DNA of 64,000 bases. It comes from Janthinobacterium lividum. GTDB lineage: Bacteria; Pseudomonadota; Gammaproteobacteria; Burkholderiales; Burkholderiaceae_D. Position 1 is the first letter of the stretch; each line of letters begins with the position of its first letter. A program made the position numbers and the translations under genes. A model generated the notes under the pieces. That model worked only from the letters and a program-made list of their open reading frames with translations. It did not search any database and was not told where the DNA came from. Where the stretch lies: contig NZ_CP075583.1 in assembly GCF_023509035.1 (NCBI RefSeq), positions 5,642,001 through 5,706,000 on the forward strand, written 5' to 3'. Shown in pieces: positions 19,884 to 32,978 of this stretch.

Positions 19884-20909
19884 ATGCCAGAATTCTCCTC
19901 CAGTTTCACCCAGCATGAGCCTGCATTGACCGAATTCAAGGTCAGCGTGCTGCTGGTGGACGACCAGTTGATCATTGCCGAGGCCGTGCGGCGCATGCTC
20001 AGCGACCAGCAGGATATCGAATTTCATTACGTGACCGACGCCACCCAGGCGCTGGACACGGCGCTGCGCTTGCAACCGACCGTCATCCTGCAAGACCTGG
20101 TGATGCCGGGCATAGACGGCTTCGCCTTGATCCAGCTGTACCGCGAAAACGCGGCGCTGGCGCATGTGCCGGTGATCGTGATGTCGGCCAAGGATGACCC
20201 GAAACTGAAAGCGCACAGCTTTGCCGTCGGCGCCAACGATTACGTGGTGAAACTGCCGGACCGCCTGGAGCTGCTGGCGCGCATACGCTATCACTCGGCG
20301 GCCCACATCAGCCGCTTGCAGCGCGACCAGGCTTTTCGTTTCCTGCGAGAAAGTCAAAAGAACCTGGCCGACGCGAATATCGAGTTGCAAAAACTGGCCG
20401 CCCTCGATGGCTTGACTGGCATCGCCAACCGTCGCCGCTTCGATGAAACCCTGGAATTCGAATGGCAGCGGGGCCAGCGCGACAAGACGCCGCTGAGCCT
20501 GCTGTTCTGCGATATCGACCATTTCAAAAGCTATAACGATCACTTTGGCCACCTGGCGGGTGACCTGTGCCTGAAAAAAGTCGCCGCCGTGCTGACGGAA
20601 CATTTGAAACGCCCGGCCGACCTGGCCGCCCGCTACGGCGGCGAAGAATTCGCGCTGATCCTGCCGGAAACGGAAGCGGCCGGCGCCTTGCTGATCGCCG
20701 AAGCATGCCGGCGCCATCTGGAAGGCTTGCCGATCGAGAACCCGGCGGCGAGCACGGGCATCGTCACCATCTCGATCGGCGTGGCCACCGTCGTGCCCTC
20801 GCCGGACTCGACGGTCGAACAACTGATCAACCGCGCCGACCAGGCCCTGTACGCGGCCAAGCGCGGCGGACGCAACAGCGTGCTGAGCGCCGATGACGTC
20901 CAGGACTGA
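19884..20909 (+). CDS. wspR: Diguanylate cyclase response regulator WspR
   Basis: A 341-residue output protein of the Wsp pathway that makes c-di-GMP when phosphorylated by WspE. The receiver domain has D71 (ILQDLVMPGIDG), near D70 of Pseudomonas WspR. A linker helix leads to the GGDEF domain, with active site GGEEF at 252-256 and an intact inhibitory RxxD site, RPAD at 243-246, five residues before it. Product feedback inhibition is therefore expected. It starts 10 bases after wspF. All seven genes read in one direction without gaps. Confidence 0.95.
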   Translation: MPEFSSSFTQHEPALTEFKVSVLLVDDQLIIAEAVRRMLSDQQDIEFHYVTDATQALDTALRLQPTVILQDLVMPGIDGFALIQLYRENAALAHVPVIVMSAKDDPKLKAHSFAVGANDYVVKLPDRLELLARIRYHSAAHISRLQRDQAFRFLRESQKNLADANIELQKLAALDGLTGIANRRRFDETLEFEWQRGQRDKTPLSLLFCDIDHFKSYNDHFGHLAGDLCLKKVAAVLTEHLKRPADLAARYGGEEFALILPETEAAGALLIAEACRRHLEGLPIENPAASTGIVTISIGVATVVPSPDSTVEQLINRADQALYAAKRGGRNSVLSADDVQD

Positions 20910-20934
20910 TTTTTAACAGCAAGGAAAGTGAAAC

Positions 20935-21249
20935 ATGAGCACACAACTGGACAATGTCAGCGTCGTCAAGAAGTCGAATATTTACTTTGACGGCAAATGC
21001 GTCTCGCACAACGTCATCCTGGCCGATGGCACGAAGAAAAGTGTGGGCGTGATTTTCCCGTCAGCCCTGCGCTTCAACACGGGCGCGCCGGAAATCATGG
21101 AAATCGTCAGCGGCCTGTGCAAGGTACGCCTGGCTGACGCGACAGAGTGGAACAGCTATGGCGCGGGCACGCAATTCAAGGTGCCGGGCAATAGCTATTT
21201 TGATATTGAAACCATCGAGACACTGGATTATGTCTGCCACTTCGGCTGA
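20935..21249 (+). CDS. ppnP: Pyrimidine/purine nucleoside phosphorylase
   Basis: A 104-residue single-domain cupin of the PpnP (formerly DUF1255/YaiE) family, which splits several nucleosides with phosphate. Conserved segments are [25 protein letters not shown] and [23 protein letters not shown] lies 8-10 bases before the ATG. It follows wspR by 25 bases, so it may share the transcript, but its function is unrelated to c-di-GMP. Its TGA directly abuts the stop of the convergent murB gene. Confidence 0.93.
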   Translation: MSTQLDNVSVVKKSNIYFDGKCVSHNVILADGTKKSVGVIFPSALRFNTGAPEIMEIVSGLCKVRLADATEWNSYGAGTQFKVPGNSYFDIETIETLDYVCHFG

Positions 21250-22278
21250 TTAGACAAACACAGGCTCGGGCGACAGGCGCACGCCATATTTCGCCTCGAC
21301 ATCATCCTGTATCGCTGCCGCCAGCCGGGTAATGTCCGCGCCACGAGCGCCGCCATTATTCACCAGAACCAGTGCCTGCTTGGGATACACTCCCGCGGGC
21401 CCCAGGTTTTTTCCCTTCCAGCCACACTGATCGATCAGCCAGCCGGCTGCCAGCTTTTCCGTGCCATCGGGCTGCGCATGGTGCACCAGCGTGGGAAAAC
21501 GTTCCAGCAGAGCCACACACTGTTCGTGCGATACCACGGGATTCTTGAAGAAGCTGCCCGCATTGCCGATCACGGCCGGATCCGGCAATTTTCGCCGGCG
21601 GATCGCCATCACCGTGTCGGCCACCTGTTGCGGCGTCGGCTCGGCAATATTGCGCTCGGCCACGGCCTGCGCCAGTTCCGCATAGCGCAAGTTCGGCTGC
21701 CACTCGGCCGGCAAGGCAAACGTCACTTCCAGCACGATCAGCTCGCGCCCGTCCGCCTGCTTGAAGATGCTGTCGCGATAAGCGAAACGGCAGGCATCGC
21801 GGTCCATGTCGAAGACGATGCCGCTGGCGCTGTGCATGACGCTCACACTATGCAGATAATCCTTGATTTCAACGCCATACGCACCAATATTCTGGATAGG
21901 AGCCGCACCCACCGTGCCGGGTATCAATGACAGGTTTTCCAGCCCGCCCACGCTTTGCGCCAGAGTCCACTGCACGAAGTCGTGCCAGTTTTCTCCGGCC
22001 GCGGCCGTGACGAGTATCGTGTCGAAATCCGCCTGCGCCAGGCGCATGCCGCGCGTGGCCATGTGCAGCACGACGCCGGGAAAGTCGCCCGTGAGCACGA
22101 TGTTGCTGCCGCCGCCCAGTATCAGGCGCGGCATGGCGGAGAGTGCGGGATCTTTCAGCGCAGCCTGCAATTCGGCCTGCGAAGTGATGCGTACGTAGGC
22201 GGCCGCGTGGGCCGTGATGCCGAAGGTATTCAGGCGCTGGAGGGAGTAATTGTGTTCGATGGTGAGCTCTGCAGACAT
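21250..22278 (-). CDS. murB: UDP-N-acetylenolpyruvoylglucosamine reductase
   Basis: FAD enzyme that reduces enolpyruvyl-UDP-GlcNAc to UDP-MurNAc in peptidoglycan synthesis. The 342-residue length equals the E. coli (type I) enzyme. The FAD-binding LILGGGSNIVLTGDF, SLIPGTVGAAPIQNIGAYG and the proton-donor serine in NAGSFFKNP are visible. The start MSAELTIEHNYSL at 22278 is preferred, since the frame further upstream runs through the intergenic region. yajQ is divergent from it. Confidence 0.96.
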   Translation of the reverse strand: MSAELTIEHNYSLQRLNTFGITAHAAAYVRITSQAELQAALKDPALSAMPRLILGGGSNIVLTGDFPGVVLHMATRGMRLAQADFDTILVTAAAGENWHDFVQWTLAQSVGGLENLSLIPGTVGAAPIQNIGAYGVEIKDYLHSVSVMHSASGIVFDMDRDACRFAYRDSIFKQADGRELIVLEVTFALPAEWQPNLRYAELAQAVAERNIAEPTPQQVADTVMAIRRRKLPDPAVIGNAGSFFKNPVVSHEQCVALLERFPTLVHHAQPDGTEKLAAGWLIDQCGWKGKNLGPAGVYPKQALVLVNNGGARGADITRLAAAIQDDVEAKYGVRLSPEPVFV

Positions 22279-22460
22279 GGGATAGCGATTATTTTGCTCG
22301 ATTATAGAGTGAAACCGACAAAAAACCAGCGCAAGACAAGGGCAGGCCGTCCGTTGTCCGTTAAAATGTCGCATCTTTAACGGGGCTGTGCCATTTTGCA
22401 AAGAATGCGCGCGCCCGGCGCGCTAGCAGCGCGCTCGCTCTAACACGAAAGGAACAGACC

Positions 22461-22946
22461 ATGCCGTCATTTGATGTAGTCTCCGAAGCCGATATGATCG
22501 AAGTCAAGAATGCTGTCGAGCAATCCAACAAGGAAATCACGACCCGCTTCGACTTCAAGGGCAGCGACGCCCGCGTCGAGCACAAGGAAAACGAATTGAC
22601 CGCGTTTGCGGACTCGGAATTCCAGCTCAGCCAGGTACGCGACGTGCTGACCAACAAATTGACCAAACGCAAGGTCGATGTGCGCTTCCTCGACGAAGGC
22701 GACATCAAGAAGATCGGCGGCGACAAGGTCAAGCAGATCATCAAGATCAAGAACGGCATCGAATCGGATGATGCAAAAAAAATCGTGCGCGTCATCAAGG
22801 ACAGCAAGATGAAAGTACAAGCGAGCATCCAGGGCGAAGCCGTGCGCGTCACGGGCGCCAAGCGCGATGACCTGCAAGCGGCCATGGCCATGCTGCGCAA
22901 GGACGTGCCCGACATGCCGCTGGAATTTAACAATTTCCGCGATTAA
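22461..22946 (+). CDS. yajQ: YajQ-family nucleotide-binding protein
   Basis: A 161-residue protein with two ferredoxin-like domains. The family start is [11 protein letters not shown]. Conserved segments are [30 protein letters not shown] and [11 protein letters not shown]. Members bind c-di-GMP in some Xanthomonas and Pseudomonas species, and act with a transcription factor; in others the ligand is unsettled. It sits about 1.5 kb from wspR, which makes a c-di-GMP role attractive but unproven. AAAGGAAC lies upstream of the ATG. Confidence 0.94.
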   Translation: MPSFDVVSEADMIEVKNAVEQSNKEITTRFDFKGSDARVEHKENELTAFADSEFQLSQVRDVLTNKLTKRKVDVRFLDEGDIKKIGGDKVKQIIKIKNGIESDDAKKIVRVIKDSKMKVQASIQGEAVRVTGAKRDDLQAAMAMLRKDVPDMPLEFNNFRD

Positions 22947-23131
22947 TGTCGATGATGCGCACGCTCCGGCCTGCGTTCGCGCGGTATGGTGGCAAGCTCT
23001 GCCTCGGAGCGCCTGCCCGCTTGGGGTAGAATTGAAGCTGTGCACAGCTACATGCACGCCCGCGCGCCTGACCGGCGGCGGGCATGACCGTACATCTGCT
23101 CAGTGATAACCACGGTAGTCTAAGGATAGCA

Positions 23132-24395
23132 ATGAAACGTGTTGATGATTTCCGCCTGCGATTTGGCAAAAAGAATATGTGCCCATCATGATAGGCGGAA
23201 TGGGTGTGGATATTTCCACGTCGGAGCTGGCCCTGGAAGCGGCCCGGCTGAACGGTATCGGCCATATCTCCGATGCCATGGTGGAAGACGTGTCGGATCG
23301 CCGTTTCGACACCACCTTCGTCAAAGACAAGACGAAACTGTACAAGTTCAACATCAATAACAGCGACAAGGCCGTGGTGCAGTTCGACCTGGGCCGCCTG
23401 GCGGAAGCACAGCGCCTGCATATCGGCCGCACCATGGAAGCGAAAAAGGCGATGGCTTGATTTTCGTCAATTGCATGGAAAAGCTGACCATGAACGGCCC
23501 CCGCGAAACCTTGCGCGTGCGCCTGAATGCGGCGCTGGACGCCGGCATCGACGGCATCACCCTGTCCGCCGGTTTGCACTTCGGCTCGTTTGCCTTGATG
23601 GCCGACCATCCGCGTTTCCGTGATGCCAAGCTGGGCATCATCGTCTCGTCCGTGCGCGCCTTGCAGATTTTCCTGCGCAAGAACGCCAAACTGGACCGTT
23701 TACCCGACTTCATCATCGTCGAAGGGCCATTGGCCGGCGGCCACCTGGGTTTCGGCATGGACTGGGCCAATTACGACCTGCACACGATCACGGCGGAACT
23801 GCTGGCTTACCTGAAAGCCGAACAGCTGGACATCCCGCTGATCGCCGCTGGCGGCATCTTCACGGGCAGCGATGCCGTCTCCTTCCTGGAGGCGGGCGCG
23901 GCTGGCGTGCAAGTGGCGACGCGCTTTACCGTCACCAAGGAATGCGGCTTGCCAAACAAGGTCAAGCAGGAATACTACAAGGCCTCGGAAGAAGACATCA
24001 TCGTCAACGGCGTCTCGCCGACGGGCTACCCGATGCGCATGCTGAAGAACACGCCCGCCATCGGCGCCGGCATCCGTCCAGGCTGCGAATCGTATGGCTA
24101 TCTGCTCGACGCGACGGGCAACTGCGCGTACATCAACTCATACAACCGCGAAGTGGCTGCCCATCCGGAGCAAAAAACCGTCGTCGTGATGGACAAGACT
24201 TGCCTGTGCACCCACATGCGCAACTTCAACTGCTGGACCTGTGGCCATTACACATATCGCCTGAAGGACACCACGCACAAGCTGGACAATGGCGAGTACC
24301 AGATCCTGACGGCCGAACACGTCTTCAAGGACTACCAGTTCAGCGTCGACAACCAGATCGCCCTGCCGGAAAAAGAAATCCTGGTAGCAAGCTGA
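23132..24395 (+). CDS. Nitronate monooxygenase-like FMN enzyme, two frameshifts
   Basis: TIM-barrel FMN protein of the nitronate monooxygenase / 2-nitropropane dioxygenase family. Restored length is 421 residues. Conserved segments: VPIMIGGMGVDIS, FIIVEGPLAGGHLG, IPLIAAGGIF and GVQVATRFTVTKEC. A cysteine-rich stretch (TCLCTHMRNFNCWTCGHY) follows. The ATG at 23132 has AAGGA upstream. Two single bases are missing, each after a run of five A (23173-23174 and 23448-23449); restoring G at each joins all three frames. A sequencing error is much likelier than decay, because the protein is otherwise intact. The substrate is unknown. Confidence 0.88.
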
Positions 24396-24413
24396 ATCTT
24401 GTCAGCCTGAGTG

Positions 24414-24450
24414 AAAATGGCGCAGCCTGCGAAGGCTGCGCCATTTTTTT
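24414..24450. terminator. Bidirectional terminator between convergent genes
   Basis: A perfect 15-bp stem AAAATGGCGCAGCCT (24414-24428) with AGGCTGCGCCATTTT (24433-24447), loop GCGA. T residues to 24450 serve the plus strand and the A-run serves the minus strand. It ends both the nitronate monooxygenase gene and the LRR kinase gene. Confidence 0.92.
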
Positions 24451-25756
24451 ATGCCGGGAGCATGTCCCGCAATACCAGTTCGATCGCATCGAACCTTGGC
24501 CGCCACAGCACCTCTTCCTGCAGGCAAGCGTCCTGCAAGGTCTGCACGGAGGGCAAGGGCGTTGCACAATGCGCGATCAACTCGCCCAGCAGCACGCCAA
24601 AGGCGCGCGCCTCGATGCCCTGCAGCAAGTCCCCTTGCGGCGAGCCGGAAACAAACATGGACGCCGCGCCGAAATCACCGAGCAGGCAGGCGCCAGCGTC
24701 CGCATGCAGGATATTGTGCGCATACAGATCGCCGTGCATGATGCCGCGCGCATGCAACTGGCAGACAGCCGAGGCGATGCCATGGGCAATCGCCAGCGCT
24801 TGCTGCGTACCGAAACGCAGGCCATCGGCATACACATCGCGCGTGCACGATTCCAGGCTCGGTGGTCCAGCCAGATTGCGGAAGGCCGTATCGATGAGCG
24901 GCATGACGAGTCCCAGCGCCCCTTGCGGGTGTCCGTCCAGGGTGCCGAGGATGGGAATCAGGCTCGGGTGAGCACCGGCGCTGACGCAGGCACCCATTTC
25001 GCTGCGCGGCAAGCCGTCGCTGGTCATCTCCCCCTTGAACACTTTGACGGCGACATCATCAACACCATCCAGGCGGGCGCGGAAAATCACGCCGGAAGCA
25101 CCCTCGCCCAGCTGCTGCGCCAGTTCCAGGCGCTGCCATGCCATGCCCGCCGCAGCTGTACCGGCCAGGGCCGCCAGTTCCCGCGCTTCCGTGTAGGGAT
25201 TGCCCGCATACGCGAGCCAGCTCAGGCGTGGCAAGGAGAGCAGGCAGTCGGGTAGCGCCGTGAAACGGTTGGCGGCGATGCGCACCAGTTCCAGCCGACG
25301 GCAGTTCACCAGAGAAGCTGGCAAGCTGTCCAGGCAATTTCCCGCCAACATGAGTTTCTGCAATTGCCCGCACTTGCCCAGCTCATCCGGCATGGACTCG
25401 ATGACATTGTCGGTCAGGGTCAGCCAGCGCAGCCTGAACGGCAAGGCTGCGGCCGGCACGTGACTGATCCGGTTCGCCTTGAAAGCGATCATTTCCAACG
25501 CAGGACAGGCACCGAGCACGGCCGGCAAAGTAATAAACAGGTTATCCGAGCAAAAAATGATGCGCAGCTTGTGCAGGCGCGGCAGTTCATCGGGCAGCGT
25601 GGACAGCGCATTGCCCGAAAGGTCGAGGATTTCCAGGCTGTCGGCCAGGTCGAAGATTTCGCGGGGGAATTCCGTCAAGCCGCAGGACAGCTTCAGGCGG
25701 CGCAGGCCAGCCAGTTGGCCGGCGCGTAATTGTTCCAGTGTATGCACAGCAGACAA
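24449..25756 (-). CDS. Leucine-rich-repeat protein kinase
   Basis: A 435-residue soluble protein with an N-terminal LRR solenoid (about 20-195; repeats such as LEILDLSGNALSTLPDELPR and LQKLMLAGNCLDSLPASL) fused to a Ser/Thr-type kinase domain (about 210-430). Kinase motifs: glycine loop GEGASGVIF, lysine in VAVKVF, catalytic loop HGDLYAHN (HGD, not HRD), and GDFGAAS. So it is probably active. The TTG at 25756 is chosen because GAAAGG lies 6 bases upstream; an alternative is the GTG at 25747. The targets are unknown. It lies directly behind the rRNA operon terminator in the same direction. Confidence 0.85.
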   Translation of the reverse strand: MSAVHTLEQLRAGQLAGLRRLKLSCGLTEFPREIFDLADSLEILDLSGNALSTLPDELPRLHKLRIIFCSDNLFITLPAVLGACPALEMIAFKANRISHVPAAALPFRLRWLTLTDNVIESMPDELGKCGQLQKLMLAGNCLDSLPASLVNCRRLELVRIAANRFTALPDCLLSLPRLSWLAYAGNPYTEARELAALAGTAAAGMAWQRLELAQQLGEGASGVIFRARLDGVDDVAVKVFKGEMTSDGLPRSEMGACVSAGAHPSLIPILGTLDGHPQGALGLVMPLIDTAFRNLAGPPSLESCTRDVYADGLRFGTQQALAIAHGIASAVCQLHARGIMHGDLYAHNILHADAGACLLGDFGAASMFVSGSPQGDLLQGIEARAFGVLLGELIAHCATPLPSVQTLQDACLQEEVLWRPRFDAIELVLRDMLPA

Positions 25757-25811
25757 GATAACCCTTTCAAGGTAGCACGCGATCGATGCCATGCATAAAA
25801 TCATTGGACGT

Positions 25812-25848
25812 AAAAAAACCCCAACCGGATCACCGGAAGGGGTTTTTT
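25812..25848 (-). terminator. rRNA operon terminator
   Basis: On the minus strand CCCCTTCCGG-TGAT-CCGGTTGGGG is followed by seven T residues. It lies 10-15 bases beyond the 5S rRNA 3' end and before the kinase gene. Confidence 0.9.
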
Positions 25849-25858
25849 CGAATAACAA

Positions 25859-25973
25859 GCCTGACGATAACCTACTTTCACACTGGTTGCAGCACTATCA
25901 TCGGCGCAAAGTTGTTTCACGGTCCTGTTCGGGATGGGAAGGGGTGGGACCAACTTGCTATGGTCATCAGGCA
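25859..25973 (-). rRNA. rrf: 5S rRNA
   Basis: About 115 bases beginning TGCCTGATGACCATAG and ending in GTAGGTTATCGTCAG on the minus strand. The conserved interior reads CCCATCCCGAACAGG. End positions are by family alignment from memory, within a few bases. Confidence 0.93.
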
Positions 25974-26125
25974 TAACTTGTACTGGCGTTTGTCTCCTGT
26001 AGGACGACAAGGCCATGAATCTGGAAGAAGTATCGATTATTTACTGAGGTATTACTTGGGTAATGACTGCGTTATCAACAACACGCAACATGTACTTTCT
26101 CATCCTCTGTACCTGCTAAGGTTAT

Positions 26126-29001
<2,876 letters not shown>

Positions 29002-29155
29002 TATAACGTTAGCCTCTGATTACCGAAGTAATCAAAGAGCGCTACAGGGATAAGAAAGTACAACGTTGTTGCTTGTTTGTTGATACATACAATCATTACC
29101 CATCGATTTGCTTTTTACGGCAAACCAATCAATAAATAATCTTTACTTCTTCCAG

Positions 29156-29168
29156 ATTGTTAAAGAAC
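29156..29168 (-). promoter_or_regulatory. boxA antitermination site before 23S
   Basis: The minus strand reads GTTCTTTAACAAT, identical to the copy before 16S at 31234-31246 and close to E. coli boxA (TGCTCTTTAACA), where NusB/NusE (S10) bind to allow rRNA read-through. Confidence 0.8.
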
Positions 29169-29250
29169 GAAACAGCTTTGATCGCTAAAAGATCAAACCT
29201 AAACCACAGTCTTGTTGACTGGCTTACGTTTGCACTTTCGAGTAAAACTT

Positions 29251-29326
29251 TGGTGGAGGATGACGGGATCGAACCGACGACCCCCTGCTTGCAAAGCAGG
29301 TGCTCTCCCAGCTGAGCTAATCCCCC
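29251..29326 (-). tRNA. tRNA-Ala (anticodon TGC)
   Basis: 76 bases, acceptor GGGGGAT with a genome-encoded CCA. The D-arm TAGCTCAGCTGGGAGAG and T-arm GGTTCGATCC fit a cloverleaf. The anticodon loop CTTTGCAAG has TGC. It lies in the 16S-23S spacer. Confidence 0.97.
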
Positions 29327-29338
29327 GGGAATTTTTAC

Positions 29339-29415
29339 TGGTAGGGCTGGTTGGACTCGAACCAACGACCCCCGCGTTATCAACACGGTGCTCTAACCAG
29401 CTGAGCTACAGCCCC
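29339..29415 (-). tRNA. tRNA-Ile (anticodon GAT)
   Basis: 77 bases with an encoded CCA, acceptor GGGGCTG, and anticodon GAT in TTGATAAC. D-arm GTAGCTCAGCTGGTTAGAG and T-arm GGTTCGAGTCC are normal. It is the first tRNA after 16S; only 12 bases separate it from tRNA-Ala. Confidence 0.97.
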
Positions 29416-29459
29416 AACGCGGAACTACTACGACTACTGTTTCTTCTTAATTAAACAGC

Positions 29460-29481
29460 CGATAAGTGTGAACATTTGATG
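29460..29481 (-). other. 16S processing stem, 3' arm
   Basis: CGATAAGTGTG-AA-CATTTGATG is the reverse complement of 31205-31226 at 20 of 22 positions (a 2-by-2 internal mismatch). The pair brackets 16S rRNA as an RNase III substrate would. A shorter direct repeat GTGAACATTTGAT also recurs at 31150-31162. Confidence 0.75.
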
Positions 29482-29510
29482 CGTGAATCATTTCTGATTC
29501 GTGCAAACTC

Positions 29511-31045
<1,535 letters not shown>

Positions 31046-31204
31046 ATCTCTGTTACTTTGCCATTTTATTGGCACCGTCTTGCGACGGGTCGCTCACTCA
31101 AAAAACTGACAGGCTACTTCCGAAGAAGTATCCTATTTCATTATTTCTTGTGAACATTTGATATTTTAAGTTAGACGCCAACCCGAAGATTGACGCTGCA
31201 CTTA

Positions 31205-31226
31205 CATCAAATGCCCACACTTATCG
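31205..31226 (-). other. 16S processing stem, 5' arm
   Basis: CATCAAATG-CC-CACACTTATCG pairs with 29460-29481 across the 16S gene. Confidence 0.75.
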
Positions 31227-31233
31227 ACTGTTA

Positions 31234-31246
31234 ATTGTTAAAGAAC
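31234..31246 (-). promoter_or_regulatory. boxA antitermination site in 16S leader
   Basis: The minus strand reads GTTCTTTAACAAT, identical to the site before 23S. The two copies mark the usual antitermination control of rRNA transcription. Confidence 0.8.
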
Positions 31247-31396
31247 TGTATTCGATACTACTTTCGCGCTATCGACAAAGCGTTGTGTTTGTCAGCTGCG
31301 AAGAAGGAAGAGTATGAAGCATTTTGCTACGTCCGTCAACTCCTTCTTTTTCTCACTTCACGCTGCATTTGCATGCGTCGTTCAGCGAGGGGGCGA

Positions 31397-31425
31397 ATTA
31401 TAGCCCCGCCACGCACGCCCTGCAA
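31397..31425 (-). promoter_or_regulatory. rRNA operon promoter
   Basis: Minus-strand TTGCAG (31420-31425), 17-bp spacer, and perfect TATAAT (31397-31402). The bases after the -10 are GC-rich (TCGCCCCC), the discriminator type associated with ppGpp/growth-rate control. It lies 352 bases before the mature 16S 5' end, as expected for an rRNA P1-type promoter. Confidence 0.8.
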
Positions 31426-31617
31426 GGGCTATTTTCCGCCTTCACCGCCCAGCAAGCCTTGTCTTCACTTCAAGCGCCTTTTTGTGCAGCCTGTCGCAAT
31501 CGGCTGGCGTAGTTCGTGGTCTTTAGGCACAGTGGCAACATCAGACTCTGACGCTACTCAACAAGGGGTTAAACTTGCCCGCTGCGTCGATTAACTCTTG
31601 TACTTGAAAGTGCCCCC

Positions 31618-32910
31618 ATGCTTCCGATTTCCAGCCTGCCCCAATTGTTGAAAACCATCCTCGCTTGGTTGCAACGGGCATTCGACGCGACGACGACCTG
31701 GGTCACCCAGCTGTCCTGGTGGAAATTTTTCCTGTTCGCTGCGCTGGCCCTGATCGCCGGCTCCATTTTGCAAGATGAACTGTTCTCGTCCAGCCCGGAC
31801 GAGGAAGTTGTCATCAAGTCGCATAAACGCAGCAGCAAGGGTTCGGGTGAAACCAATATCCTGATTGACGATACGGGCATCCATTTTAATCCCCGCAACA
31901 GCAAGAACCGGCGCAGTAGCGCAGCCGACGCGGCCAGCGATCCAAGTGATGCCGCCGAGGCAGACGCACATGCCAGTACCGCGCCACCGGAACCGCCTGA
32001 ACCACCAGCAGTCCCCGCCAAGCCCAGCTATCCAGTGACCACCAATGCATCAGGGGAAGAAGTCCATATTGAATTGCCGCCGCAAATCGGCGAAGAGTTG
32101 TCGAATGCCATAGAAGAAGCGGTCGATGATGCGGCAGAACAAAAAGTGTCGCGCTACCACCAGCAAGCATCGACCTGGTTCAAGAGCTTTGTGTCCTTGC
32201 TGGTGTTGGCCCTGTTCGCCATGAAAGCCCTGGTGGGCGGCAAGAAACGTGCGGAAGCGGAAACCGTCACGGCGAATGAGGCAGCCGAACGGGAATCCAT
32301 GCAGCGCCAGCTCAGCGAAGCGAAGATGCAGATGATGCAGGCGCAAGTCGAGCCGCACTTCCTGTTCAATACACTGGCCTCCGTCGAGCACCTGATCCAG
32401 GTCGATCCGCCGCGCGCGGCCAAGATGCAGCGCAGCCTGATCCAGTATCTGCGCGCCGTGCTGCCGCAAATGCGCGACAACGCCCTGATTACCAACCTGG
32501 GCCGCGAAGCGGACATGGTGCAAGCGTACTTGAACCTGCTGAAAATGCGCATGGAAGAACGCCTGACCGTCGACTTCCAGATTCCCGACGGCCTGCGCAG
32601 CGCCGCCTTCCCGCCCATGATGCTGCAATCGATGGTGGAAAATGCCATCAAGCATGGTCTGGAAGTCAAACCGGAAGGCGGCACCCTGCGCATCGTCGCC
32701 GAAGTGGCGCACAGCAAGCTGCGCGTGATCGTCACCGATGACGGCCTGGGCTTTGGCGTGGTGCCCAGCGATGGCACGGGACTGGGTTTGCCCACCATCC
32801 GCGAGCGACTGAAGCTGCTGCATGGCGACCAGGGCAGCCTGACCATTACGCCAAATCAACCGTCCGGCGTGTGCGCCGTGATCGAAGTGCCATATCAATT
32901 GTCCAAATAA
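31618..32910 (+). CDS. LytS/AlgZ-type sensor histidine kinase
   Basis: A 430-residue kinase of the HisKA-internal (LytS/YehU) class. TM1 at about 35-52, then about 135 residues rich in Ser, Pro and acidic residues (PPEPPEPPAVP), then TM2 at about 185-205, a coiled coil, the phosphorylated histidine in QVEPHFLFNTLASVEHL, and an HATPase domain with MVENAIKHGLE, DDGLGFG and GLGLPTIRERL. It precedes a LytTR response regulator by 68 bases, its likely partner. The periplasmic low-complexity region differs from typical LytS membrane domains. Confidence 0.9.
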   Translation: MLPISSLPQLLKTILAWLQRAFDATTTWVTQLSWWKFFLFAALALIAGSILQDELFSSSPDEEVVIKSHKRSSKGSGETNILIDDTGIHFNPRNSKNRRSSAADAASDPSDAAEADAHASTAPPEPPEPPAVPAKPSYPVTTNASGEEVHIELPPQIGEELSNAIEEAVDDAAEQKVSRYHQQASTWFKSFVSLLVLALFAMKALVGGKKRAEAETVTANEAAERESMQRQLSEAKMQMMQAQVEPHFLFNTLASVEHLIQVDPPRAAKMQRSLIQYLRAVLPQMRDNALITNLGREADMVQAYLNLLKMRMEERLTVDFQIPDGLRSAAFPPMMLQSMVENAIKHGLEVKPEGGTLRIVAEVAHSKLRVIVTDDGLGFGVVPSDGTGLGLPTIRERLKLLHGDQGSLTITPNQPSGVCAVIEVPYQLSK

Positions 32911-32978
32911 GACAGAGTAGTTGATAAAAACGCTAAATCATTGAATAATCAATCTTCGCCTGTTCACACTTGAGACCT

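Larger units (their letters stand above)
31046..31617 (-). other. rRNA leader and promoter region, no gene
   Basis: 572 bases before 16S that hold no protein gene. From the 16S end outward: AT-rich leader, the 16S processing arm (31205-31226), boxA (31234-31246) and the promoter (31397-31425). The part beyond about 31430 to the histidine kinase ATG at 31618 may hold upstream activator sites for rRNA and the kinase promoter, which I cannot place. Confidence 0.7.
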
